Of a DNA stretch of 64,000 bases, positions 41,223 to 50,483 are shown in pieces. Source of the stretch: Escherichia sp. E4742. Lineage in GTDB: Bacteria; Pseudomonadota; Gammaproteobacteria; Enterobacterales; Enterobacteriaceae. How positions within the stretch are numbered: position 1 is the stretch's first letter; the number at the start of each line of letters is the position of its first letter. The DNA is taken from positions 1,922,001-1,986,000 of the forward strand of contig NZ_CP040443.1 in NCBI RefSeq assembly GCF_005843885.1, read 5' to 3'. Both the position numbers and the translations under genes were made by a program. Below the pieces are notes generated by a model, which made no database searches, was not told the origin of the DNA, and saw nothing but the letters and a program-made list of their open reading frames with translations.

Positions 41223-42009
41223 TAAACGTTGGCCAGTGCGGCTGTTGATGCCAGATAGCCAGGTTTACCAGCAGCCCTGCCGGAACGTGCATATTATTCA
41301 TAATGCCCAGCGTTCCGGCGTCCACCTGCGTCGCGCCGTAGTTCCACATAAAGTAGCCAATCCCGGAAGCCACCACACCAAGAAACACCAGAATGCCCCA
41401 TTGCAACGTGGTTTGCGGCATTTTCTGCGCATTTCCCAGCAAGAACCATGCAATCAACGCCACCAGGAACGCGCCGAGATAGAACCACGCAAAAGCGTTA
41501 TGCTGCGGCATCGGGCGAGTTTCCATCAGGCGTTTGTAACCCACCATGCCGATGGCAAAAGTGATATTGGAGAGTTGCACCAGCAGCAGGCCGGTCCAGA
41601 AATGGTCTGTGACCTGATCGTAACGAATAATTCCGGCACCAATCACCGCCAGCAAGGCGCTAAAGGCATATCCCCAGCGCAGACGGCGCTTACTCATGAT
41701 GTCATAAATCAGCGTGATGTAGAGCGGCGTCAGCACGGTAAATAACAGCAACTCGGAAACCGTCAGGTAGAGATAAGCACGGAAACTCAGCATATACATC
41801 ACGCCAAGCTGCATCGCGCCCACCAGCATATACAGGCCGACCGTTTTCAGGCTATTGCCACGGGTGCGCAGAAACGGCAGAAAAACGAGTGCAGCCAGGC
41901 CAACGCGCACCAGCACCGCAAAATAGCTATCGACGTGCCCCGCAAGGTACTCGCCATAAAAGCTAAAGGAGAAGGCCCACAGAATCGTGGTGATGATAAG
42001 TAGCGCCAC
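41110..42009 (-). CDS. yigM: DMT-superfamily transporter YigM (biotin importer)
   Basis: The 299-residue protein has ten hydrophobic segments of the EamA/DMT type and matches E. coli YigM, which has been reported as the high-affinity biotin uptake protein. The C-terminal tail (HRKWVAPRSSQTADDRRRD) is encoded opposite the 3' end of metR, a 113-bp antisense overlap. It is transcribed away from metR's start. Confidence 0.92.
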   Translation of the reverse strand: MALLIITTILWAFSFSFYGEYLAGHVDSYFAVLVRVGLAALVFLPFLRTRGNSLKTVGLYMLVGAMQLGVMYMLSFRAYLYLTVSELLLFTVLTPLYITLIYDIMSKRRLRWGYAFSALLAVIGAGIIRYDQVTDHFWTGLLLVQLSNITFAIGMVGYKRLMETRPMPQHNAFAWFYLGAFLVALIAWFLLGNAQKMPQTTLQWGILVFLGVVASGIGYFMWNYGATQVDAGTLGIMNNMHVPAGLLVNLAIWHQQPHWPTFITGALVILASLWVHRKWVAPRSSQTADDRRRDCALSE

Positions 42010-42084
42010 AATGGAAAACTCTTTGATTAACGAGTATCCATTGTAGCGAAGTATCAGGTTGACAACTGGCTAAATAAAGAACGA

Positions 42085-42885
42085 TTACGATAAATAGAGT
42101 TTACGCAGATAATGCGGCACCGCGTCTTCGGCATTAGTGCCAATCACTTCCAGTTCTGGATGCAGATCTTTCAGGCGCTGATGCGCGCTGCCCATAATGC
42201 AGCCTTTACCCGCCATCGACAGCATTTCGGCATCGTTCATTCCATCGCCAAAGGCAATACAATCTTGCAGGCTGTAGCCCAGTTTCTTCGCTACCGCTTC
42301 CAGGGCATGGCCTTTTGAAACGCCGCCAGCCATCACTTCCAGACAAGTCAAAGTAGAGAAACTGACATTGACTCGATCACCCCAGCGAGCGTTAATCGCT
42401 TGCTCCAGTGGCAGAAGTTTTTCATGGGAATCACTGGTGAAGAACACTTTGCTGACGCCTTCTGGTTCCAGCAATCCCGGCTCATACAGCGCGTAATTGA
42501 ACACCGCTTCTTTGAAAAAGCGCATCTCTTCCGGGCGATGGCGATTCATAAACCATTCGTCGTCGCGATAAACGTTAGTAATGATCTCCGGGTTGTCGTT
42601 GACCACGCCAAACAGGTCACTGGCAATGTCGCGATCCAGGTTATGAGCAAAAATCAGATTGCCATCCAGATCGTGAACGCGCGCGCCATTGGAGGTAATC
42701 ATGTAAGACTTAATCTCCAGATTATCGCGAATCTGCCCCACATCGACGTGGTGGCGCCCCGTCGCAAACACAAAGTTGATGCCGCGCGCGGTGAGCAGCT
42801 TCAGAGTTTCTTTGGCGTAAGGGGATAACGTATGGTCGGGAGAAAGTAACGTGCCATCTAAATCAGACGCAACAACCTGGTACAT
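42085..42885 (-). CDS. yigL: Pyridoxal phosphate phosphatase YigL
   Basis: YigL is a HAD-superfamily type IIB phosphatase acting on pyridoxal phosphate and some sugar phosphates. From ATG 42885 the length is 266 residues as in K-12; the open frame extends 42 codons upstream into pldB but without family support. HAD motifs are ASDLDGTLL near residue 7, ITSNGA near 64 and FGDGMNDAEML near 217. In enteric bacteria expression rises through SgrS cleavage of the pldB-yigL transcript, and the gene lies 7 bp after pldB here. Confidence 0.93.
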   Translation of the reverse strand: MYQVVASDLDGTLLSPDHTLSPYAKETLKLLTARGINFVFATGRHHVDVGQIRDNLEIKSYMITSNGARVHDLDGNLIFAHNLDRDIASDLFGVVNDNPEIITNVYRDDEWFMNRHRPEEMRFFKEAVFNYALYEPGLLEPEGVSKVFFTSDSHEKLLPLEQAINARWGDRVNVSFSTLTCLEVMAGGVSKGHALEAVAKKLGYSLQDCIAFGDGMNDAEMLSMAGKGCIMGSAHQRLKDLHPELEVIGTNAEDAVPHYLRKLYLS

Positions 42886-42892
42886 AAGAAAT

Positions 42893-43915
42893 TTAAACCT
42901 CTGTAGAGCGGTTTCCGCTGGGTGAGTTATGCCTGTTGAAAAAATCAACGATGGCGTGGAGCGCGACTGAGCGCATTGCGTCCTTTTCAAAAAGGATCTC
43001 GTGGTACGCACCTTTAATTACCAACGGTCGACCTCCTTCTACAGGGTGGCCCGCGGCGGCGCGAAGTTCACAAAAACGGTCGTGCATGCGGTTATCCACC
43101 ACGCGCTCTTCTTCAGCCTGCAAGAGAAGCGTTGGCGTGGCGTCATCACCGGCTCCGGCTAACACCTGTTCTCCGGCCAGAATACTTTCACGTACCCAAT
43201 GGTATGTCGGCCCGCCGACACGAATTGTTGGGTCATCAGCATAGAAGCGTAGATTGCGCCGATATCGCTGCCTGCTGTGGGTAAGCACGTTGATGGCAAA
43301 CGGCAAGGCGCGCCAGCGCCCGGTGCCTATCGCATAGCCATCGCGAAAACGTGGGTGCGCTTCGGCCCAGTTTAGGATCTGCCGCGCCATAAATGACGGC
43401 ATGCGAATCACAATGCCGAACATTGGCGCGGTCAGTGCAATGGCATCGCACACGCCAGGATGGCGTTGCAGGAACAGAGTGGAGATTGCGCCGCCCATCG
43501 AGTGGGCCAGTATATAGCGTTTACGCCACGGACCTGGCTGGACCTCTTGTTGCCAGAACGCCGCCAGATCATCAACATAATCATCAAAACGATTAACATG
43601 GCCGAGATGTGGATCGGCTAACAGACGACCAGAACGCCCTTGCCCGCGATGGTCGATGATTAATACGTCAAACCCCAAATGGAACAGGTCGTAGGCCAGT
43701 TCCGCATATTTTACGTAGCTCTCAATACGCCCCGGGCAAATGACGACCACCCGATCATGGTGCGGAGCGCGAAAGCGGACAAAACGCACCGGAATGTCAT
43801 CCACGCCGATAAACTCTGCTTCGTCCCGCTGACGCCAGAAGTCGGTCAGTGGCCCCATCGTAAAAGCAGCAAACGCTTTTTCTCTTGTTTCCCAGTCTTT
43901 TTGCTGCTGAAACAT
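42893..43915 (-). CDS. pldB: Lysophospholipase L2 (PldB)
   Basis: PldB is an alpha/beta hydrolase of the inner membrane that cleaves lysophospholipids. The 340 residues equal E. coli. The oxyanion motif DHRGQGRSGR and nucleophile HSMGGAIS near residue 140 are present, and GAYHEILFE near the C-terminus carries the histidine. It is co-transcribed with yigL and divergent from rhtB. Confidence 0.95.
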   Translation of the reverse strand: MFQQQKDWETREKAFAAFTMGPLTDFWRQRDEAEFIGVDDIPVRFVRFRAPHHDRVVVICPGRIESYVKYAELAYDLFHLGFDVLIIDHRGQGRSGRLLADPHLGHVNRFDDYVDDLAAFWQQEVQPGPWRKRYILAHSMGGAISTLFLQRHPGVCDAIALTAPMFGIVIRMPSFMARQILNWAEAHPRFRDGYAIGTGRWRALPFAINVLTHSRQRYRRNLRFYADDPTIRVGGPTYHWVRESILAGEQVLAGAGDDATPTLLLQAEEERVVDNRMHDRFCELRAAAGHPVEGGRPLVIKGAYHEILFEKDAMRSVALHAIVDFFNRHNSPSGNRSTEV

Positions 43916-44025
43916 CGGGTAATCTGCCTCTTAAACCACGTAAAATCGTTTTTTTAAGCGTGCCTGACACAACGCTGCGACAGTAGCGTATTGTGGCACA
44001 AAAATAGACACACCGGGAGTTCATC

Positions 44026-44646
44026 ATGACTTTAGAATGGTGGTTTGCCTACCTGCTGACATCGATCATTTTAAGCTTGTCGCCAGGCTCTGGCGCAATC
44101 AATACCATGACCACTTCCCTTAACCACGGCTATCGTGGTGCAGTGGCGTCTATTGCTGGTTTGCAAACCGGGCTGGCGATTCATATCGTGCTGGTTGGCG
44201 TGGGATTGGGGACACTATTTTCCCGCTCAGTGATTGCGTTTGAAGTGTTGAAGTGGGCGGGAGCGGCTTACCTGATTTGGCTGGGAGTCCAGCAATGGCG
44301 CGCCGCTGGTGCAATTGACCTTAAATCGCTGACCCCGACCCAATCACGGCGTCATCTGTACCAACGGGCCGTGTTTGTGAATCTCACCAATCCTAAAAGT
44401 ATTGTGTTTCTGGCAGCGCTATTTCCGCAATTCATCATGCCGCAGCAACCGCAAGTTATGCAGTATATCGTGCTCGGCGTCACCACCATTGTGGTCGATA
44501 TTATTGTGATGATCGGTTACGCCACCCTCGCCCAACGGATCGCGTTATGGATAAAAGGGCCGAAACAGATGAAGGCATTGAATAAGATTTTCGGCTCGCT
44601 GTTTATGCTGGTGGGAGCGCTGTTGGCATCGGCGAGACATGCTTAA
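44026..44646 (+). CDS. rhtB: Homoserine/homoserine lactone exporter RhtB
   Basis: RhtB is an inner-membrane exporter of the LysE/RhtB family that gives resistance to homoserine and its lactone. The 206 residues match E. coli. The family start region SLSPGSGAINTM near residue 19 and NLTNPKSIVFLAALFPQF near 115 are typical. It is convergent with rhtC, with a REP between them. Confidence 0.95.
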   Translation: MTLEWWFAYLLTSIILSLSPGSGAINTMTTSLNHGYRGAVASIAGLQTGLAIHIVLVGVGLGTLFSRSVIAFEVLKWAGAAYLIWLGVQQWRAAGAIDLKSLTPTQSRRHLYQRAVFVNLTNPKSIVFLAALFPQFIMPQQPQVMQYIVLGVTTIVVDIIVMIGYATLAQRIALWIKGPKQMKALNKIFGSLFMLVGALLASARHA

Positions 44647-44654
44647 AAAATAAT

Positions 44655-44684
44655 GTCGGATGCGGCGTAAACGCCTTATCCGAC
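44655..44684. repeat. REP element between rhtB and rhtC
   Basis: GTCGGATGCGGCGTAA and ACGCCTTATCCGAC form the usual imperfect REP palindrome. It lies between two convergent genes. Confidence 0.88.
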
Positions 44685-44707
44685 TTACTCTGATGACGCG
44701 TCTGGCA

Positions 44708-45328
44708 TCAACGCGAAATAATCAAATGAATGCCAAATCCAGCAAATAACGCCCCGGCAAAACCATCAATCCACTTCGCCAGACGTTGATAACCACGGCG
44801 CATTTGCGGCAGGGCAAACAGGCTGGCAACGACGGTAAACCATGCCAGCGTTTCGACAATGATCAGCGCGAAAATGCCCCAGCGTTCGGTGGTGCCGACG
44901 TTATCGCCGACAAACAATGAGAATACCGAGCCAAAGTAGATAATCGCTTTCGGATTGGCGAGATTAGTCAGTAAACCTTTCAGGAAACTGCGTCCGCTTT
45001 TTGCCAGTTCAACCTGTGGCGCTGGTGCAGAAACCACCTCTTTTTTCAGTGCACTACGCAGCATCTGGTAGCCCATCCAGCAGAGATACAGGCCGCCGCC
45101 TACCATAATCAGCGTATGCAGCCAGGCCATTTTTTCGATAATCAGATGCAGGCCAAGCAGCGCAATCCCTGCCCAAACCATAACGCCGCAGGTAATGCCC
45201 AGCACACCCATCATCGCTTCTTTACGGGAACGACTGACAGCGGTCTGAGAGACAAAAAAGAAATCGGGACCGGGACTCATAAGCGCCACGATGTGCACCA
45301 TGGCAACGGTGAGGAATAACATCAACAT
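44708..45328 (-). CDS. rhtC: Threonine exporter RhtC
   Basis: RhtC is a LysE/RhtB-family inner-membrane exporter for threonine and homoserine. The 206 residues match E. coli. SPGPDFFFVSQTAVSRSRKE near residue 18 and NLANPKAIIYFGSVFS near 115 are the family marks. It is encoded after recQ in the same direction with 63 bp between. Confidence 0.95.
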   Translation of the reverse strand: MLMLFLTVAMVHIVALMSPGPDFFFVSQTAVSRSRKEAMMGVLGITCGVMVWAGIALLGLHLIIEKMAWLHTLIMVGGGLYLCWMGYQMLRSALKKEVVSAPAPQVELAKSGRSFLKGLLTNLANPKAIIYFGSVFSLFVGDNVGTTERWGIFALIIVETLAWFTVVASLFALPQMRRGYQRLAKWIDGFAGALFAGFGIHLIISR

Positions 45329-45391
45329 ACAATTGACTCGCGGGGAAAACGTTTACGGAATCTTCATCCTGGCACTTTTTTATGCCGCTGA

Positions 45392-47227
45392 CTACTCTTC
45401 GTCGTCGCCGTCAACATGCGCGCGGATAAGCGTCATAAACGGTTTACCAAAGCGTTCCAGCTTGCGCATCCCAACGCCGTTAACGCTGAGCATTTCGCTG
45501 GCAGTGATCGGCATCTGTTCCGCCATCTCAATCAAGGTAGCGTCGTTAAACACCACGTACGGCGGGACATTGCTTTCATCGGCAATCGATTTACGCAGTT
45601 TGCGTAATTTAGCGAACAGTTTACGGTCATAGTTGCCGCCGAACGATTTCTGCATCGCTTTCGGTTTGAGCGCCACAATACGCGGCACGGCAAGTTGCAA
45701 AGAGGATTCGCCACGCAGTACCGGGCGCGCGACTTCTGTCAGCTGTAACGCGGAGTGCTGGGCAATATTTTGCGTCACCAGGCCGAGGTGAATCAGCTGG
45801 CGGATCACGCTCACCCAGTGCTCATGACTTTTATCACGGCCCATGCCGTAGACTTTCAGTTTGTCATGACCATAGTCGCGGATACGCTGGTTATTGGCGC
45901 CGCGAATCACTTCCACCACATAGCCCATACCAAACCGCTGATTTACGCGACCAATAGTGGAAAGGGCAATCTGCGCATCGGTTGAACCATCGTATTGTTT
46001 GGGGGGATCGAGGCAGATATCGCAGTTACCACATGGTTCCTGACGACCTTCGCCAAAATAGTTCAGCAACACCAGACGGCGGCAAGTTTGCGCTTCGGCA
46101 AATGCGCCCATCGCATTGAGTTTATGGCGCTCGATATCCTGCAACTGCCCCTGCGGCTTCTCTTCCAGACAACGGCGCAGCCACGCCATATCAGCCGGAT
46201 CGTAAAACAGCATCGCTTCCGCAGGCAGGCCATCACGCCCGGCGCGACCGGTTTCCTGATAATAGGATTCGATATTGCGTGGAATATCAAAGTGCACCAC
46301 GAAGCGGACATTAGGCTTGTTGATGCCCATGCCGAATGCCACGGTCGCCACCACAATTTGCAGGTCATCGCGCTGAAATTTTTCCTGCACGTCGGCGCGA
46401 ACATTATTTTCCAGGCCGGCATGATACGCCGCCGCGCTAATTCCTTTACTTTGCAGACGCGCGGCTGTGTCTTCTACTTTCGCCCGACTGTTGCAGTAGA
46501 TAATGCCGGACTTTCCCCGCTGTTCCTGCACGTACCGCATCAACTGATCGAGAGGTTTGAATTTCTCCATCAGCATGTAGCGAATATTCGGACGGTCAAA
46601 ACTGCTGATTTGAATCAGCGGATCGTTTAGCCCCAGCAGACGCACAATATCCTGGCGCGTGGTGTCGTCGGCGGTAGCGGTTAGCGCCATAAACGGCAGC
46701 GTCGGAAAACGCTGACGCAGCTGACCGAGCGCGGCATATTCCGGGCGGAAATCGTGGCCCCATTGGGAAATACAATGCGCTTCATCAACGGCTAATAAGA
46801 CAGGATTCCAGTGCGCCAGATGCTCAAGGAAGTTATCCAACATCAGGCGTTCCGGCGCGATATAGAGCAGACGGATTTGTCCGGTGCGGCAGCCTGTCAT
46901 CACTTCAAGCTGCTGCTCGCGGGTTTGCGTCGAGTTAAGGCACGCCGCCGCCACGCCGTTGGCTTGCAGTTGATCCACCTGATCTTTCATCAACGAAATC
47001 AGTGGTGAAACAACGACAGTAAGGCCATTCAATAACAATGCAGGGATTTGATAGCACAGGGATTTTCCGCCGCCAGTTGGCATGACGACCAGGCAATCGC
47101 GACCGGAAAGTACGGTGTCGATAATCTCTTCCTGACCAGGGCGAAACTGTTGGTAGCCAAAGGTTTCTTGTAAAACCTGCTTAGCTCCTGACTCCAGATT
47201 CAACACTTCCGCCTGCGCCACATTCAC
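45392..47227 (-). CDS. recQ: ATP-dependent DNA helicase RecQ
   Basis: RecQ is a 3'-5' superfamily 2 helicase of the RecF recombination pathway. The 611 residues include the helicase core with PTGGGKSLCYQ and the DEAH box (LAVDEAHCISQWGHDF), the RQC domain with zinc-binding cysteines (CGNCDIC), and the C-terminal HRDC domain (residues about 530-605). The N-terminus MNVAQAEV is two residues longer than the annotated K-12 start. A terminator of pldA lies just upstream. Confidence 0.96.
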   Translation of the reverse strand: MNVAQAEVLNLESGAKQVLQETFGYQQFRPGQEEIIDTVLSGRDCLVVMPTGGGKSLCYQIPALLLNGLTVVVSPLISLMKDQVDQLQANGVAAACLNSTQTREQQLEVMTGCRTGQIRLLYIAPERLMLDNFLEHLAHWNPVLLAVDEAHCISQWGHDFRPEYAALGQLRQRFPTLPFMALTATADDTTRQDIVRLLGLNDPLIQISSFDRPNIRYMLMEKFKPLDQLMRYVQEQRGKSGIIYCNSRAKVEDTAARLQSKGISAAAYHAGLENNVRADVQEKFQRDDLQIVVATVAFGMGINKPNVRFVVHFDIPRNIESYYQETGRAGRDGLPAEAMLFYDPADMAWLRRCLEEKPQGQLQDIERHKLNAMGAFAEAQTCRRLVLLNYFGEGRQEPCGNCDICLDPPKQYDGSTDAQIALSTIGRVNQRFGMGYVVEVIRGANNQRIRDYGHDKLKVYGMGRDKSHEHWVSVIRQLIHLGLVTQNIAQHSALQLTEVARPVLRGESSLQLAVPRIVALKPKAMQKSFGGNYDRKLFAKLRKLRKSIADESNVPPYVVFNDATLIEMAEQMPITASEMLSVNGVGMRKLERFGKPFMTLIRAHVDGDDEE

Positions 47228-47240
47228 CCCGATTGCCTGA

Positions 47241-47270
47241 AATAAAAACAGGCGCTATTTTCAGCGCCTG
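47241..47270 (-). terminator. pldA terminator
   Basis: On the minus strand CAGGCGCT and AGCGCCTG pair around GAAAAT, followed by TTTTTATT. It separates pldA from recQ. Confidence 0.85.
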
Positions 47271-47352
47271 CGCGAGAAACTGCAATGCTTTTAGTCTCTG
47301 AGAGGGTAATCCTGGATGCTGGATTCCAGATTTGCCTTTCAATCAACTCGCA

Positions 47353-48222
47353 TCAGAACAGGTCGTTTAGCATAACTCCCACACCGACGCGGGTCTGGTT
47401 AAAGTTATAGTCGATGAGCGATTCGCCATAGCCGCTGTAGACTTGGGTGTAAAGACGCACATGTTTGGTGATCGGGTAACTTAAGCCTAACTCCGCGCCG
47501 CCGTAACCGGTGTTCCAGTTGTACTGCCCTTTCGCGCTCAGCACAGCGTCACCGAGGTGATAACCAATTTTAAGCTGGTAGTAACCCATATATTTGGTGA
47601 TGTCCGGGTTATCGTCCGTATTACCCACCACATACCACGGTTTCACTTCCACCAGCCAGTTGCCGTTCTCTGCCATCAGGCGGGTGTAGATACGGTTCCA
47701 GCTACGGGAAGTCGGGTCTGAACGTCCGTTTGAGTCGTGGTTGTAGCCCATTTCCACATCGCGCAGCGTCCAGCCAGCAAAACTATAATCGGTGGCAAAA
47801 CCGAGGAACAACTGCGGTTCGTAGTTAGTTTCACGAAACGGTGATGACTCATCGCTATTAGAAAGCTGCCACCAGGATTTCTGGGTGTAGGAAGCGCCCA
47901 GTACAGAGTTTGGTCCCAAAATCCCCCGCCACAGCGGAAACGCCAGGCTCAACTGGAACTTTACTTCATCCTTACGCGCGTTTTCTGCCCAGTCGTAACT
48001 GGCAATCGCTTCTTTATTCAGATCGCTGGTTTGGGTATAGATGATGTAGTTGGTGTCATAAGGATAAAGGGTGAAAGGATTGTCATGCTCCTGCAACATA
48101 TTGGCGATGATGCTGCCACGTACTGCAGGCGCATCATGCACATCTTTCACCGTTGCTTCTTGTGCATTTGCCACTATCGGCAGCATACACACCGGCAACA
48201 AGCAGCCCAGTAGAGTCCGCAT
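47353..48222 (-). CDS. pldA: Outer membrane phospholipase A (PldA)
   Basis: PldA is a 12-strand beta-barrel phospholipase that removes phospholipids from the outer leaflet when dimerised with calcium. The 289-residue precursor has a 20-residue signal peptide ending VANA. The catalytic residues His162, Ser164 and Asn176 are all present in GYNHDSNGRSD and SWNRIYT. The C-terminal residue is Phe, as usual for outer-membrane barrels (VMLNDLF). Confidence 0.96.
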   Translation of the reverse strand: MRTLLGCLLPVCMLPIVANAQEATVKDVHDAPAVRGSIIANMLQEHDNPFTLYPYDTNYIIYTQTSDLNKEAIASYDWAENARKDEVKFQLSLAFPLWRGILGPNSVLGASYTQKSWWQLSNSDESSPFRETNYEPQLFLGFATDYSFAGWTLRDVEMGYNHDSNGRSDPTSRSWNRIYTRLMAENGNWLVEVKPWYVVGNTDDNPDITKYMGYYQLKIGYHLGDAVLSAKGQYNWNTGYGGAELGLSYPITKHVRLYTQVYSGYGESLIDYNFNQTRVGVGVMLNDLF

Positions 48223-48387
48223 CGATCGTGTTCTCCGTAACGAATTATTGATTAGATGAATATTTTTTCTGCGGGCTATTTTACATACTTAACTCAATTG
48301 CCGTTAGTTATCCCTTCCTAAAGTAGAAACCAACAACAAAGAAGCATAAAATCAACATTTCATTAACCAATGAAGTGTAAGGATGAT

Positions 48388-48855
48388 ATGTCTACCGTAC
48401 TGACCGCCGAACAAGCCCTGAAATTAGTGGGTGAAATGTTTGTTTATCACATGCCATTTAACCGCGCATTGGGGATGGAGCTGGAGCGTTACGAAAAAGA
48501 GTTTGCACAGCTGGCCTTTAAAAATCAGCCGATGATGGTTGGTAACTGGGCGCAAAGCATTTTGCACGGTGGGGTCATTGCGTCGGCGCTGGACGTCGCC
48601 GCGGGTCTGGTGTGTGTAGGTAGCACCTTAACCCGCCACGAAACCATCAGTGAGGATGAACTGCGCCAGCGGCTATCGCGGATGGGGACAATTGATCTTC
48701 GCGTCGATTATCTACGTCCAGGCAGAGGCGAGCGTTTTACAGCTACCAGTAGCCTGCTGCGTGCGGGTAATAAAGTCGCCGTCGCCCGCGTTGAACTGCA
48801 TAATGAAGAACAGCTTTATATTGCCAGTGCTACCGCCACCTATATGGTGGGTTGA
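48388..48855 (+). CDS. yigI: Thioesterase (hotdog fold) family protein YigI
   Basis: The 155-residue protein has the PaaI-type hotdog thioesterase pattern: a central ILHGGVIASALDVAAGLV with the conserved HGG and a later RVDYLRPGRGERF. In E. coli a preference for medium- to long-chain acyl-CoA has been reported. ATG 48388 follows the RBS AAGGATGA; an ATG six codons earlier has no RBS. It is divergent from pldA. Confidence 0.9.
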   Translation: MSTVLTAEQALKLVGEMFVYHMPFNRALGMELERYEKEFAQLAFKNQPMMVGNWAQSILHGGVIASALDVAAGLVCVGSTLTRHETISEDELRQRLSRMGTIDLRVDYLRPGRGERFTATSSLLRAGNKVAVARVELHNEEQLYIASATATYMVG

Positions 48856-48990
48856 ATATACTCGTCATACTTCAAGTTGCATGTGCTGCGTCTGCGTTCG
48901 CTCACCTCAGTCACTTACTTATGTAAGCTCCTCGGGATTCACTCGCTTGCCGCCTTCCTGCAACTCGAATTATTTAGAGTAGACGTAAAA
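48856..48990. repeat. RSA-type interspersed repeat
   Basis: The segment between yigI and rarD is non-coding, with imperfect terminal inverted repeats (ACTTCAAGTTGCA at 48873 and TGCAACTCGAATTAT near 48958). I recognise it as the roughly 150-bp RSA family found several times in E. coli and Salmonella chromosomes. Open frames across it are by-products of the repeat. Confidence 0.72.
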
Positions 48991-49031
48991 GCAGGTAAAC
49001 TGCTGTTACCAATTAAAAATGAGTATTCCCG

Positions 49032-49919
49032 ATGGATGCAAAACAAACGCGGCAGGGCGTATTACTCGCTCTTGCCGCTTATTTTATTTGGGGTATCGCC
49101 CCAGCGTACTTCAAGCTGATTTACTACGTGCCCGCCGATGAGATCCTGACGCATCGTGTAATCTGGTCGTTTTTCTTTATGGTGGTGTTGATGAGCATCA
49201 GCCGCCAGTGGTCTTATTTAAAAACCCTGATTCAGACGCCGAAGAAAATATTTATGCTGGCAGTCTCTGCTGTGCTGATTGGCGGCAACTGGCTACTGTT
49301 TATCTGGGCGGTGAACAATCACCATATGCTGGAAGCGAGCCTTGGTTACTTTATTAACCCGCTGGTGAACATTGTGCTGGGGATGATTTTCCTCGGCGAG
49401 CGATTCCGCCGAATGCAATGGCTGGCAGTGATTCTGGCAATTTGTGGCGTACTGGTCCAGCTCTGGACTTTTGGTTCGCTACCTATTATCGCGCTGGGGC
49501 TGGCGTTTAGTTTTGCCTTCTACGGCCTGGTACGCAAGAAGATTGCCGTTGAAGCTCAAACCGGCATGTTAATCGAAACCATGTGGCTGCTACCCGTGGC
49601 GGCGATTTACCTGTTTGCTATTGCCGACAGTTCTACCAGCCATATGGGGCAAAACCCGATGTCACTGAATTTACTGCTAATAGCCGCCGGTATTGTCACT
49701 ACCGTACCGCTGTTGTGTTTTACTGCAGCTGCGACACGCCTGCGTCTCTCAACGTTAGGCTTTTTCCAGTACATTGGCCCGACGCTGATGTTCCTGCTGG
49801 CAGTGACGTTTTATGGTGAAACACCGGGGGCGGATAAAATGGTGACCTTCGCCTTTATCTGGCTGGCGCTGGCAATTTTTGTGATGGATGCAATTTATAC
49901 GCAGCGTAGAAAAAGTTAA
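49032..49919 (+). CDS. rarD: EamA-family transporter RarD
   Basis: RarD is an inner-membrane protein of the DMT superfamily with about ten hydrophobic segments; it was named in connection with chloramphenicol resistance, but its substrate is unknown. The 295 residues are close to the K-12 length. GIAPAYFKLIYYVPADEIL and LEASLGYFINPLVNIVLG are the RarD-type family marks. The accessory AT-rich region starts right after it. Confidence 0.93.
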   Translation: MDAKQTRQGVLLALAAYFIWGIAPAYFKLIYYVPADEILTHRVIWSFFFMVVLMSISRQWSYLKTLIQTPKKIFMLAVSAVLIGGNWLLFIWAVNNHHMLEASLGYFINPLVNIVLGMIFLGERFRRMQWLAVILAICGVLVQLWTFGSLPIIALGLAFSFAFYGLVRKKIAVEAQTGMLIETMWLLPVAAIYLFAIADSSTSHMGQNPMSLNLLLIAAGIVTTVPLLCFTAAATRLRLSTLGFFQYIGPTLMFLLAVTFYGETPGADKMVTFAFIWLALAIFVMDAIYTQRRKS

Positions 49920-49930
49920 TAGATTCATTT

Positions 49931-49958
49931 GGGTAGATCCATTTTAATGGGTCTACCC
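49931..49958 (+). terminator. Hairpin after rarD
   Basis: GGGTAGA and TCTACCC pair, with inner CCAT/ATGG pairing around TTTA. A T-rich run follows only after 16 bases, so it may be a weak terminator or act in both directions against the convergent gene. Confidence 0.55.
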
Positions 49959-49968
49959 AGTGGTTTAA

Positions 49969-50295
49969 CTATCTTTTTTTGAGAAACAATAAGATAACAA
50001 AAAGAACAATATTTGTTATTGGAAACACACCTAACACCCCCCAGAACTTACTCAATCCAAGAGAAGTCGTATATCTTCCTATTATTTGACAAAATCCAAA
50101 GCATAACCCTAAGCCTATACTTTTTAAGCTTAATGTCGTTGCCAGACTTAAAATAAATAGAATGAGGAGAGTAATAACCCACCACAATAACCATGCCTTA
50201 ACAAAATCTGCTTTTCTGCTGTAAGGTTCTTTACCCAAGAACAACTGCCAAAAATTACCATTTTCCATATAGAATCCATTCACTAAAAATATCAT
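49969..50295 (-). CDS. Small AT-rich inner-membrane protein, unknown function
   Basis: The 108-residue frame (or 99 residues from a second ATG at 50268) encodes three hydrophobic segments: AWLLWWVITLLILFILSLA, IGLGLCFGFCQIIGRY and FWGVLGVFPITNIVLFVILLF. I do not recognise the family; the WQLFLGKEPYSRKADFVKAWL start and repeated hydrophobic blocks suggest a small integral membrane protein. It is strongly AT-rich against its neighbours and is read opposite to rarD, an orientation I do not recall from K-12. Neither start has a strong RBS. Confidence 0.6.
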   Translation of the reverse strand: MIFLVNGFYMENGNFWQLFLGKEPYSRKADFVKAWLLWWVITLLILFILSLATTLSLKSIGLGLCFGFCQIIGRYTTSLGLSKFWGVLGVFPITNIVLFVILLFLKKR

Positions 50296-50483
50296 TCACA
50301 GAAACAAATATTATTTAATTATATTTAATTAAATATAGTTCCACTCAATAAAAACTTACACACTCTAAATTACTACTGTATAGTTATCAATACAAAGGCT
50401 GCCCTATTGCATAGATATAGCAAGCTATATATTCTAAATAATGTATATACCCTTAAACCAATCATATACAAAACAATATAAAA
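50296..50483. other. AT-rich divergent intergenic region
   Basis: This 188-bp stretch separates two divergent small membrane-protein genes and is very rich in A and T. It should hold two promoters, but I cannot pick reliable boxes among many TATA-like matches. The composition suits H-NS binding. Confidence 0.5.
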
